A stretch of 22,284 nt of DNA. It comes from CAZWKX01 sp964633975. GTDB taxonomy: Bacteria; Actinomycetota; Acidimicrobiia; Spongiisociales; UBA11373. The notes beneath the pieces are model-generated. The model saw only the letters and a list, made by a program, of their open reading frames with translations, had not been told where the DNA came from and did not search any database. Where the stretch lies: the NCBI GenBank assembly GCA_964633975.1, contig CAZWKX010000033.1, positions 1 through 22,284 of the forward strand. The letters run 5' to 3'. The translations under genes were made by a program, and so were the position numbers. Below are positions 7,022-14,198 of this stretch, one piece after another (within the stretch, counting starts at the first letter, position 1; every line of letters begins with the position of its first letter).

Positions 7022-10000
7022 TCGGTCACATCCTCTCCGGGAAGGCCGCGCTCCATGCCGGCGAGCTGCTCGTAGAGCCTCCACCGCTCATCGATGTCCT
7101 GCTGCGCCGCCGCGAGCAGCTTCTCGGCATGCTCGGGATGCGATCTCATGAGCATGGCGTAGCGGGCTTCCGTCGTGGCGAACTCCTTGAACGGCTTGCT
7201 CGGGGCACGGCTGTCAACCGACAGCGGATGCTCCTCTGTCATCGCCTGCCTCGGGTCGAAGCGGTACAGCTGCCAGTAGCCGGTTGCCACCGCGTCCTCC
7301 TGGTGCTCCGCCTGGCGCGACATGTCGATGCCGTGTGCGATGCAGGGGCAGTAGGCGATGACCAGCGACGGACCCGAATAGGACTCGGCCTCGACGATGG
7401 CTCTGATCGTCTGGCGCATGTTGGCCCCGATTGCGATCTGCGCCACGTAGACGTTGCCGTACGACATGGCGATCATGCCCAGGTCCTTCTTGCCGGTGGC
7501 CTTGCCGCTGCTGGCGAACCTGGCCACCGCGGCCCGTGGGGTCGCCTTGGACGCCTGGCCGCCCGTGTTCGAGTACACCTCCGTGTCCAGCACGAGCACG
7601 TTGACGTCCCGCCCGCTGGCGAGCACGTGATCCAGGCCGCCGAACCCGATGTCGTACGCCCAGCCGTCGCCACCCATAATCCAGATGCTCTTGCGCACGA
7701 GGGAATCGAGCAGCGGCAGGGCCCATTTGGCCCGCCCGGACCCATCGGCCTCCAGGCGCTCCCTGATGGCCGCAATCCGCTCCCGTTGGGCGGCAATCTC
7801 GACCTCAGTGGTCTGCTCCGCCCCGACGGTGGCGTCGATCAGCTCTCTGCCGAGCACGTCGACGAGGCCCTCGAGGGCGGCGGCAGCCGCTTCCGCCCTC
7901 TGGTCGACGGCCAGGCGCATGCCGAGACCGAACTCGGCATTGTCCTCGAACAGCGAGTTCGACCAAGTGGGCCCCCTGCCTTGGGCGTTTTTGGTCCAGG
8001 GCGTCGTCGGCAGATTGCCACCGTAGATCGACGAGCAGCCGGTGGCATTGGCCACCATGAGCCGGTCCCCAAACAGCTGCGACACCAGCTTCACGTACGG
8101 CGTCTCGCCGCAGCCGGCACAAGCTCCGGAGTACTCGAAGAGCGGCTGGAGGGCCTGGGAGCCCTTGATGCTGAGAGGGTTCGCCGTGCTGCGGTCGATC
8201 TCGGGCAGCGACAGGAAAAACTCGTAGCGCTCCCGTTCCCGCTCCAAGTGATCGTCCTTCGGCTCCATGTTGATGGCCTTGTGCTTCACCTCTTCCTTGC
8301 TCTTGGCCGGGCAGATGTTCACGCACACCCCGCACCCGGTGCAGTCGTCCGGCGCAACCTGGATGGTGAGCAGCTTGTCGGCGAACTCCTTGCCTTTCGG
8401 CTCCCTGGACAGGAAACCCTCCGGAGCGTCCTTCAGCTCCGACCCGTCGTAGTACTTGACCCGGATGGCCGCGTGCGGGCACACGAGGGCGCAGCGGGCA
8501 CAGTCGATGCAGATCTCCGGGTCCCAGATGGGGATCTCCATGGCGATCGACCGCTTCTCGTACTGGGTGGTGCCGGTGGGGAACGTGCCGTCGACCGGCA
8601 TGGCGCTCACCGGTAGCAGGTCGCCCTTCCCGGCGATGATCATCGCGGTCACCCTCTGCACGAAGTCGGGGGCGTCCGCCGGCACGGGTGATTCCATGTG
8701 CCTCTTGCTGGTCGCCTTCTTTGGCACCTCGACTTCGTGCATCGCCTCGATGGCGGCGTCGACGGCGGCGTAGTTGCGTTTGACTACGGCCTCACCGCGC
8801 TTGCCGTAGGTCTTCTTGATGGATTCTTTGATCTCGTCGACCGCCTGTTTCTTGGGCAGCACCTCGGTGAGAGCGAAGAAGCAGGTCTGGAGCACGGTGT
8901 TGATGCGGCCACCGAGGCCGGCCTTGTCAGCGACGTCATAGCCGTCCACGACGAACAGCTTCAGCTTCTTGTCGATGATCTGCTCCTGCACCTCCAGGGG
9001 GAGGTGATCCCAGGTCTCGTCCCCGTAAGGGCTGTTGAGCAGGAACGTCGCCCCCGGCTCGGCCCGACCCAACACATCGATGCGCTCGAGCAGACCGAAC
9101 TGGTGACAGGCGACAAACGACGCCCGGTCGATGAGATAGGCCGCATCAATACGATTCGGCCCAAACCGAAGGTGTGACACCGTGGCCGACCCCGACTTCT
9201 TCGAGTCGTAGACGAAGTAGCCCTGGGCGAACATCGGGGTGTTCTCACCGATGATCTTCACCGAGTTCTTGTTGGCCCCCACCGTGCCGTCGGCGCCGAG
9301 GCCGAAGAACAGGGCCCGCACTTCGCCGTCCGGTGAAGGCACCCATGCACGGTCGTAGTCGAGGCTCAGGTGGCTGACGTCGTCGACGATGCCGACCGTG
9401 AAGTGCTGCTTCGGCGACTCCTGAGCCAGCTCGTCGAGCGCGGCCTTGGCCATCGCCGGGGTGAACTCCTTCGAGGAGAGTCCGTAGCGCCCGCCGATGA
9501 TGCGGGGCACCTTCGCCAGGGGGAACGTGCCGGCCCCGGCGGCCTCGGCCACGGCGGTGACCACGTCCTGGTACAAGGGCTCGCCTAGGGCCCCGGGCTC
9601 CTTGGTGCGGTCGAGCACGGCAATCCCCTTGACCGTCTTGGGCAGCGCGGCCAGGAACGCCTCCTCGTCGAAGGGCCTGTAGAGGTGCACTTTCACCACG
9701 CCCACCTTCTCGCCCGCCGAGACCAGCGCCTCGACCGCCTCTTCGGCGGCACCCACGGCGGACGCCATGAGCACGAGCACCCGTTCGGCGTCGGGAGCGC
9801 CGGCGTAGTCGAAGAGGTGATACCGACGCCCGGTCAGCTCGCCGAGCTGATCCATGGCCGCCTGCACCTTCGCCGGCACGGCTTCGTAATAGAGATTGCA
9901 GGCCTCACGTGCCTGGAAGAACACGTCGGGGTTCTGCGCCGTCCCGCGGAGCACCGGGTGCTCGGGATCCATGGCCCGTGCCCGATGCGCGGTGATGGCC

Positions 10001-10593
10001 TCCTCGTCCACGAGGGACCGCAGATCGTCCTCAGTGAGCCGTTCGATCTTGGCCACCTCGCTCGACGTGCGGAAGCCGTCGAAGAAGTGGATGAAGGGAA
10101 CCCGCGAAGTGAGGGTCGCGGCATGGGCCACCGCCGCCATGTCCTGCGCTTCCTGAACCGAGGAGGAGGCGAGCATGGCGAAGCCGGTCTGCCGGGCGGC
10201 CATGACGTCGCTGTGATCACCGAAGATCGAAAGGGCGTGAGTGGCCACCGTGCGAGCCGACACGTGGATGACGCCCGACGACAGCTCACCGGCGATCTTG
10301 TACATGTTGGGGAGCATCAGAAGCAGGCCCTGGGATGCGGTGAACGTCGTGGTCAGAGCGCCGGCCTGGATGGCACCGTGGCAGGCGCCGGCGGCCCCGC
10401 CCTCGCTCTGCATCTCTATGACGTCGGGGACCGTGCCCCAGATATTCGGCTGACCCGCCGACGACCAGTCGTCGGCATGCTCACCCATGGAAGATGAGGG
10501 GGTGATGGGGTAGATGGCAATGACTTCGCTGAGCCTGTGGCCCACGTAAGCGGTGGCCTCATTGCCGTCCACCGTCACGATCGGTCGTTTCAC
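7018..10593 (-). CDS. nifJ: pyruvate:ferredoxin (flavodoxin) oxidoreductase, single chain
   Basis: This 1191-residue enzyme converts pyruvate and CoA to acetyl-CoA and CO2 and reduces ferredoxin or flavodoxin. All PFOR domains are present in order. Domain I has VDGNEATAYVGHRLSE and IYPITPSSSMGEHAD (about 5-40). Next come the domain II/III and gamma regions (about 260-640, including FGLGADGTVGANKNSVK). Two [4Fe-4S] ferredoxin motifs follow, CIDCARCALVCP (about 692) and CTGCGVCVNICP (about 749). The TPP domain has CAGCGETPY (about 822), ATGCSSIYGGNLPTTPW and GGDGWAYDIGFGGLDH, with VYSNTGGQASKATP for substrate and TPP contacts. GTG 10593 is chosen because family homology starts at KRPIVTVDG and GAGAGGAA lies at proper spacing; a GTG at 10611 adds six residues. 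It overlaps the DHOD-like gene by 4 nt. Confidence 0.96.
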   Translation of the reverse strand: MKRPIVTVDGNEATAYVGHRLSEVIAIYPITPSSSMGEHADDWSSAGQPNIWGTVPDVIEMQSEGGAAGACHGAIQAGALTTTFTASQGLLLMLPNMYKIAGELSSGVIHVSARTVATHALSIFGDHSDVMAARQTGFAMLASSSVQEAQDMAAVAHAATLTSRVPFIHFFDGFRTSSEVAKIERLTEDDLRSLVDEEAITAHRARAMDPEHPVLRGTAQNPDVFFQAREACNLYYEAVPAKVQAAMDQLGELTGRRYHLFDYAGAPDAERVLVLMASAVGAAEEAVEALVSAGEKVGVVKVHLYRPFDEEAFLAALPKTVKGIAVLDRTKEPGALGEPLYQDVVTAVAEAAGAGTFPLAKVPRIIGGRYGLSSKEFTPAMAKAALDELAQESPKQHFTVGIVDDVSHLSLDYDRAWVPSPDGEVRALFFGLGADGTVGANKNSVKIIGENTPMFAQGYFVYDSKKSGSATVSHLRFGPNRIDAAYLIDRASFVACHQFGLLERIDVLGRAEPGATFLLNSPYGDETWDHLPLEVQEQIIDKKLKLFVVDGYDVADKAGLGGRINTVLQTCFFALTEVLPKKQAVDEIKESIKKTYGKRGEAVVKRNYAAVDAAIEAMHEVEVPKKATSKRHMESPVPADAPDFVQRVTAMIIAGKGDLLPVSAMPVDGTFPTGTTQYEKRSIAMEIPIWDPEICIDCARCALVCPHAAIRVKYYDGSELKDAPEGFLSREPKGKEFADKLLTIQVAPDDCTGCGVCVNICPAKSKEEVKHKAINMEPKDDHLERERERYEFFLSLPEIDRSTANPLSIKGSQALQPLFEYSGACAGCGETPYVKLVSQLFGDRLMVANATGCSSIYGGNLPTTPWTKNAQGRGPTWSNSLFEDNAEFGLGMRLAVDQRAEAAAAALEGLVDVLGRELIDATVGAEQTTEVEIAAQRERIAAIRERLEADGSGRAKWALPLLDSLVRKSIWIMGGDGWAYDIGFGGLDHVLASGRDVNVLVLDTEVYSNTGGQASKATPRAAVARFASSGKATGKKDLGMIAMSYGNVYVAQIAIGANMRQTIRAIVEAESYSGPSLVIAYCPCIAHGIDMSRQAEHQEDAVATGYWQLYRFDPRQAMTEEHPLSVDSRAPSKPFKEFATTEARYAMLMRSHPEHAEKLLAAAQQDIDERWRLYEQLAGMERGLPGEDVTE

Positions 10594-10654
10594 GGCGTGT
10601 TCCTCTCTCACTCGATCCGGCCATACGATCCCGCGCAGTAGCGCTCGTTTGCAG

Positions 10655-10672
10655 GGGGTTAGGTCCTACCCC
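10655..10672. promoter_or_regulatory. palindrome upstream of nifJ
   Basis: GGGGTTAGGTCCTACCCC is an inverted repeat with arms GGGG-TAGG and CCTA-CCCC around a central T and one bulged T. It lies 62-79 nt upstream of the nifJ GTG, where an operator would be expected. The binding protein is unknown. It could alternatively form an RNA hairpin in a nifJ 5' leader. Confidence 0.35.
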
Positions 10673-10673
10673 A

Positions 10674-10689
10674 GGGGACAGAAGGCCCC
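10674..10689. promoter_or_regulatory. possible DosR/DevR-like box upstream of nifJ
   Basis: GGGGACAGAAGGCCCC has the form GGGAC-N4-GGCCC, one mismatch from the GGGAC-N4-GTCCC core of the mycobacterial dormancy regulator site. It is 81-96 nt upstream of nifJ, and an oxygen-sensitive enzyme would be a sensible target of hypoxia control. This rests on similarity to a short motif only, and no regulator gene is in the window. Confidence 0.25.
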
Positions 10690-11070
10690 ACTCGGCATAA
10701 GGGTACAAGCGATGCGGAAGGCCCATGCCGGCCCAGCGTACGCCGGACCGGGCACTCCGTCGCCACCATCGGCGAGCCCGGCCTGTGCCAAGGAGCCCCT
10801 CCCACCCTCCAGGCCTGGCCCAACGGCGCATGCTTCCTCCGGCCGTCTCCCACCAATCAAGCGAGAGTCACGATTGCCGGCCGTCAACTCCGCAGCTCAC
10901 CAACCACCACGATCTGCTCGGCGCCGACCCTCTATCACCTCCTCAGGGCCGGTGAACACGAAGCCGTCGACCCCGCGCCGCTGTAGGTCGTCGAGCGGGA
11001 CCATCCCCTCTATGGCGGCACCGTGTCTTGCTCCGCCGCCGAGGTCCCACGGAACAAGCGCACTTGCAGC
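10690..11070. other. intergenic region without a convincing gene
   Basis: Together with the 10612-10689 segment this is about 470 bp between the divergent nifJ and methyltransferase starts. No RNA gene, insertion sequence or well-supported reading frame is seen. A minus-strand stretch (about 10900-11010) translates to a protein-like tail, MVPLDDLQRRGVDGFVFTG, that may be a gene remnant, but it has no proper ribosome site. Confidence 0.4.
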
Positions 11071-11076
11071 TACCGT
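11071..11076 (+). promoter_or_regulatory. -10 box, leaderless-type promoter for methyltransferase
   Basis: TACCGT is followed by 9 nt and then ATG 11086. No Shine-Dalgarno sequence is visible. The spacing matches the other TAnnnT-start arrangements in this window. Confidence 0.35.
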
Positions 11077-11085
11077 AACGCCGCC

Positions 11086-11940
11086 ATGCGCTTCACGCTG
11101 CGCGATCTCGTGCAGGCCGGGCCGCCCCACGAAGGTCCGGAGGGAGCCGGGAAGCTCCCATGGGACGAGCCCGACTTCTCCGAACGTATGCTTGCCGAAC
11201 ATCTCTCACAGCGCCACGACCTCGCCTCCCGACGGCTCGATGCGATCGACCGTCACGTCACCTGGCTCCACCACACCGTTGCCGGAAGCCAGCCGGGCAA
11301 GGTGCTGGACCTGGGCTGCGGGCCCGGCCTGTACACGGAGCGCCTCGCCGCCCTGGGGCACGAGTGCGTCGGCATCGACTTCTCCCCGGCGTCGATCCGC
11401 TATGCGACCCAGCAGGCCGGCAGGCTCGGCCTCAACTGCACCTACCGGCTCGAGGACCTGCGTTCCGCCGAATTCGGAGACGGGAACATGCTGGTTCTCT
11501 TCCTATTCGGCGAACTGAACACCTTCACGCCGACGGAGGCCGAAGCTTTGCTCAAGAAGGCGGCCTCAAGCCTTGCCGACCATGCCGCCCTCGTGCTCGA
11601 GGTGCACACCATCGAGTGCGTTCGGGCCATCGGCGCCGCCCCCTCCACCTGGTATCGGTCCGAGGGCGGTCTCTTCTCGCCGGAGCCCCACCTGGTGCTC
11701 ACCGAGTCGAACTGGGACGAGGAGCAAACGAAGGCAACCGAGCACCACTGGGTGATGACCACAGCGGAAGCTGATATCTCCCGATACGCCTCGACCCTCT
11801 ACGGCTACACCGACCCCGAGTACGACAGCCTGCTCCGCCGATCTGGACTGATACGAGTCGCTCGATTCGGTGACCTAGAAGGCGCCGATCGCATCGACGG
11901 CGATCTCGAGGTGATCACCGCCACCCATCCCGACCGCTGA
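11086..11940 (+). CDS. class I SAM-dependent methyltransferase
   Basis: This 284-residue protein has an N-terminal segment with an acidic-aromatic patch (KLPWDEPDFSERMLAEHLSQ, about 24-43). A Rossmann-type methyltransferase core follows, with motif I VLDLGCGPGLYTERLAALG (about 72-90). The acidic loop GIDFSPASIRYA lies near 95-106, motif II is near EDLRSAEFGDGNMLVLF, and motif III is near LVLEVHTIE. The C-terminal beta region (SEGGLFSPEPHLVLTESNWD) resembles methyltransferases acting on small molecules. The acceptor is unknown. ATG 11086 is chosen over an upstream in-frame start at 11023 because the added residues look non-coding and a -10-like box precedes 11086. It stands alone, 10 nt from the convergent DinB-like remnant. 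Confidence 0.85.
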   Translation: MRFTLRDLVQAGPPHEGPEGAGKLPWDEPDFSERMLAEHLSQRHDLASRRLDAIDRHVTWLHHTVAGSQPGKVLDLGCGPGLYTERLAALGHECVGIDFSPASIRYATQQAGRLGLNCTYRLEDLRSAEFGDGNMLVLFLFGELNTFTPTEAEALLKKAASSLADHAALVLEVHTIECVRAIGAAPSTWYRSEGGLFSPEPHLVLTESNWDEEQTKATEHHWVMTTAEADISRYASTLYGYTDPEYDSLLRRSGLIRVARFGDLEGADRIDGDLEVITATHPDR

Positions 11941-11950
11941 GCGGACGGCA

Positions 11951-12260
11951 CTAGATGATCTTGTCGTGGGTGCCCGCCACCTGGCGCAGCGGATCGGTCT
12001 GTCCGGTGTGATAGATGTCGTGGAAGTAGATGAAACGCAGCGAATCGTGCAGCCTGCGGCCATCTTCCAGCTCCCTCGACAGGTCCTCGTCCGACATCGC
12101 CGCCAGGCCCTTCGCTTACCAGCCGCTGCCCCTCCTCCAGCAGGTCGATGAGCCGCTCCAGTGGCACGACGCCCGGCCCGTCCTCGGTGATGGCCTCCGA
12201 CTCCCATCGGTAGCGATCAGTTTCGGCCTTCTCCAACAACAGCTCCCTGCCGCTCAGCAC
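11951..12260 (-). pseudogene. frameshifted DinB-like gene remnant
   Basis: Reading from GTG 12260, which has GAGAGGG just upstream, gives a helical segment (LLLEKAETDRYRWESEAITE ... LLEEGQRLV) up to codon 48 at about 12117. The frame then runs into unlikely sequence. A second frame, offset by one nucleotide, resumes at once with KGLAAMSDEDLSRELEDGRR and ends IYFHDIYHTGQTDPLRQV...KII at TAG 11951. The total span of 310 nt is one more than a multiple of three. The HDIYHTGQ motif matches the metal-ligand His region of DinB-type four-helix proteins. Even when joined, the product is about 102 residues against the usual 150-170, and an in-frame TAG sits just upstream of the start. The N-terminal half therefore seems lost. 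A sequencing error cannot be excluded for the single-base shift. Confidence 0.7.
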
Positions 12261-12364
12261 ACGTCGCCCTCTCGCTGCCTCGATCCCACGCTAGACCAGC
12301 ACGGGAACTGCGGCGCGGCCGGACCCGTCTAAACATCGTGGAGGACCATGCCGAAAACCGACCG

Positions 12365-12393
12365 GTGACATGGGTCCAAGAACTTGTTACGAT
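12365..12393 (+). promoter_or_regulatory. promoter of the cysteine operon
   Basis: GTGACA (12365-12370) and TACGAT (12388-12393) are separated by exactly 17 nt and resemble -35 and -10 elements. The start would fall near 12400, about 6 nt before the leader-peptide ATG, so the transcript begins almost at the leader codon. Confidence 0.6.
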
Positions 12394-12405
12394 CCCGGTC
12401 TCGAC

Positions 12406-12480
12406 ATGAAGACGATGACCGTATCCGCTTGCTGCTGTTGTTGTGCCAAGCACAGCGCGGGCGAATGCCGTCGTTTCTAG
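12406..12480 (+). CDS. polycysteine leader peptide of cysK-cysE
   Basis: This is a 24-codon frame, ATG to TAG, too short for ordinary gene calling. Residues 9-13 are five consecutive cysteines (12430-12444, codons TGC TGC TGT TGT TGT) in the context VSACCCCCAKHS, and a sixth Cys is at residue 21. It starts a few nucleotides after the predicted transcription start and has no Shine-Dalgarno sequence, so it is leaderless or nearly so. Leaderless polycysteine frames acting as cysteine-responsive attenuators are known in mycobacteria. Ribosome stalling for lack of charged tRNA-Cys is the expected signal, and the peptide itself is probably without function. The next genes, cysK and cysE, are precisely the expected targets. 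Confidence 0.85.
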   Translation: MKTMTVSACCCCCAKHSAGECRRF

Positions 12481-12516
12481 CCACAACCTCCCAACAGGAC
12501 GACACAGCGGCCCGCG
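12456..12516 (+). promoter_or_regulatory. antiterminator pairing of the cysteine attenuator
   Basis: CGCGGGC (12456-12462), inside the leader frame just after the Cys run, is perfectly complementary to GCCCGCG (12510-12516). That segment overlaps the left arm of the terminator (12508-12514), so the two structures exclude each other. A ribosome stalled on the Cys codons would leave 12456-12462 free. One that reaches the stop codon at 12478-12480 would cover it. Confidence 0.5.
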
Positions 12517-12538
12517 GTGAACCACCCGGGCCGTTTCT
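12508..12538 (+). terminator. attenuator terminator hairpin before cysK
   Basis: CGGCCCG (12508-12514) pairs with CGGGCCG (12527-12533) over 7 perfect base pairs, with possible extra GGT/ACC pairing inside the loop. TTTCT (12534-12538) follows. The U-tract is short, as is common in GC-rich actinobacteria. The hairpin lies 28 nt after the leader stop codon and 20 nt before the cysK start. Confidence 0.55.
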
Positions 12539-12552
12539 CGTGGAGGAGCCAA

Positions 12553-13491
12553 ATGACACAGATCTACTCAGACATAACCGAGACCGTCGGCCGGACCCCG
12601 CTCGTCGAGCTGAGCCGCCTGGCGCCGGAGGGTGGCGCGCGCCTGGTCGGCAAGCTCGAGATGTTCAATCCCCTTTCGAGCGTCAAGGACCGAATCGGCG
12701 TCAACATGATCAACGCCGCCGAGGACGAGGGCCGCATCACCCCCGGCGAGACGACACTGGTAGAGCCGACCAGCGGCAACACCGGAATCGGCCTCGCCTT
12801 CGCCTCCGCAGCCAAGGGCTACCGGCTGATTCTCACGATGCCCGACACCTTGAGCATCGAACGGCGCAGCCTGCTCGCCATGCTCGGCGCCCAGCTGGTG
12901 CTCACGCCCGGCCAGGAGTTCATGAAGGGCGCCATCGCCAAGGCTCAGGAGATCGTCGACGCCACACCCGGCGCGGTCATGCTGGACCAGTTCCGGAACC
13001 CGGCCAATCCCGACGCCCACCGCCGCACCACAGGCGAGGAGATCTGGGCCGACACCGACGGCACCGTGGACTTCTTCGTCGCCGGTGTCGGCACGGGAGG
13101 CACCATCACCGGAGTGGGTGAGGTGCTCAAGGCGCACCGGCCCGGGCTGCAGGTGGTGGCGGTGGAACCAGCCGATTCGCCGGTGCTTTCCGGCGGCGAG
13201 CCCGGCTCCCACAAGATCCAGGGCATCGGGCCCGGCTTCATCCCCGAAGTGCTGAACGTCGAGATCATCGACGAGGTCGTGACGGTGACCAACGAAGACG
13301 CGTTTGCCACCGCCAGGCGGCTCGCCCGATCTGAGGGAATCCTCGCCGGCATCTCTTCCGGCGCGGCGGCGTGGGCCGCCCTCCAGTTGGCGGCCCGGCC
13401 CGAAAACATCGACAAGCTCATCGTCGTGCTGCTCCCCGACACCGGAGAGCGCTACATAACGACCGCTCTCTTCGAGGAGGTGGCATCGTGA
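12553..13491 (+). CDS. cysK: cysteine synthase (O-acetylserine sulfhydrylase)
   Basis: This PLP enzyme makes cysteine from O-acetylserine and sulfide in the cytoplasm. The 312-residue protein contains the PLP lysine in NPLSSVKDRIG (K45), the substrate loop EPTSGNTGIG (71-80), the phosphate-binding GVGTGGTITGVGE, and GISSGAAAWAA near the C-terminus, as expected for the CysK/CysM fold. Length is typical. ATG 12553 has GGAGG at 12542-12546; longer in-frame starts would enter the terminator hairpin. The gene overlaps cysE by 4 nt (GTGA), so the two are coupled. Expression is likely governed by the polycysteine attenuator directly upstream. Confidence 0.96.
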   Translation: MTQIYSDITETVGRTPLVELSRLAPEGGARLVGKLEMFNPLSSVKDRIGVNMINAAEDEGRITPGETTLVEPTSGNTGIGLAFASAAKGYRLILTMPDTLSIERRSLLAMLGAQLVLTPGQEFMKGAIAKAQEIVDATPGAVMLDQFRNPANPDAHRRTTGEEIWADTDGTVDFFVAGVGTGGTITGVGEVLKAHRPGLQVVAVEPADSPVLSGGEPGSHKIQGIGPGFIPEVLNVEIIDEVVTVTNEDAFATARRLARSEGILAGISSGAAAWAALQLAARPENIDKLIVVLLPDTGERYITTALFEEVAS

Positions 13492-14198
13492 CTGCCGACA
13501 AGCCGGGCCTCTGGGATCGGACCCGTGAGGACGTACGCGCCGTGTTCGACCGCGACCCGGCGGCACGCAGCGTGCCCGAGGTGCTCACCTGCTACCCGGG
13601 CCTGCATGCAATCTGGATACACCGCCTGGCCCACCGGATGTGGACCGCCGGCTTCCGCCTGCCGGCACGGCTACTCAGCCACCTGAACCGGGCTTTCACC
13701 GGCATCGAGATACACCCCGGCGCCGTCATCGGCCGGCGCTTTGTCATCGATCACGGCATGGGCGTCGTCATCGGCGAGACCACCGAGATCGGCGACGACG
13801 TCATGCTGTACCAAGGCGTCACGCTCGGCGGCACCAGCATGGAGAAGGCGAAACGCCACCCGACCCTGTGCGACGGAGTCGTCGTAGGCGCCGGCGCCAA
13901 GGTGCTGGGAGCCGTCACCGTCGGTGAAGGCGCCCACGTCGGCGCCGGCGCCATCGTGGTGCGCGACGTTCCCGCCCACGCCACCGTCGTCGGCCTGGCC
14001 GGGCGCGTGCTCGACAAGAAGCGCAAGGGTGAGAAGCCCATGACCGTCGGCATCGCCGAGAGCAAGGCCGACCACGATGTGCGGGTGCTGGAGGTGCTGG
14101 TGGAGAAGGTGTCCGAGCTGGAAGGCCGCATCGAGAACGGGGCTATTGCCGCGCTGCGCAACGGCGACGACAACTACTCCGAAGGCGGCGGCATCTAG
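13488..14198 (+). CDS. cysE: serine O-acetyltransferase
   Basis: This enzyme acetylates serine with acetyl-CoA to give O-acetylserine, the CysK substrate. Its 236 residues comprise a helical N-terminal part (YPGLHAIWIHRLAHRMW, about 36-52) and a left-handed beta-helix of hexapeptide repeats. The helix carries EIHPGAVIGRRFVIDHGMGVVIGE (about 75-98) and GVTLGGTSMEKAKRHPT (about 109-125). The His in DHGMG and the second His in KRHPT lie in the positions of family active-site residues. About 45 C-terminal residues (VRVLEVLVEKVSELEGRIE) form a probable coiled coil not usual in short CysE proteins. The last residue is Ile in a GGGI tail; many CysE proteins end in Ile that inserts into CysK. The GTG 13488 start overlaps the cysK stop. 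Confidence 0.95.
   Translation: MTADKPGLWDRTREDVRAVFDRDPAARSVPEVLTCYPGLHAIWIHRLAHRMWTAGFRLPARLLSHLNRAFTGIEIHPGAVIGRRFVIDHGMGVVIGETTEIGDDVMLYQGVTLGGTSMEKAKRHPTLCDGVVVGAGAKVLGAVTVGEGAHVGAGAIVVRDVPAHATVVGLAGRVLDKKRKGEKPMTVGIAESKADHDVRVLEVLVEKVSELEGRIENGAIAALRNGDDNYSEGGGI

Noticed and set aside
7129..8616. 495-codon open frame on the plus strand opposite nifJ
   Set aside because: It is Arg/Gly/His/Val-rich with no domain, and is the complement of a fully motif-supported nifJ frame in GC-rich DNA.
10897..11040. Protein-like minus-strand tail (MVPLDDLQRRGVDGFVFTG...)
   Set aside because: It may be a gene fragment, but the only ATG has AGAGGGG with no spacing, the frame is short and the family is unrecognised. 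Not enough to call a gene.
10553..11518. 321-codon plus-strand frame spanning the nifJ 5' end, intergenic region and methyltransferase
   Set aside because: Its translation is Pro/Ser/Arg-rich with no domain, and it overlaps the start of nifJ and over 400 nt of the methyltransferase in another frame.
12348..12368. Six-codon frame MPKTDR with GGAGG upstream, just before the cysteine leader
   Set aside because: It lies upstream of the predicted transcription start (about 12400) and overlaps the -35 element, so it is unlikely to be transcribed with the operon.
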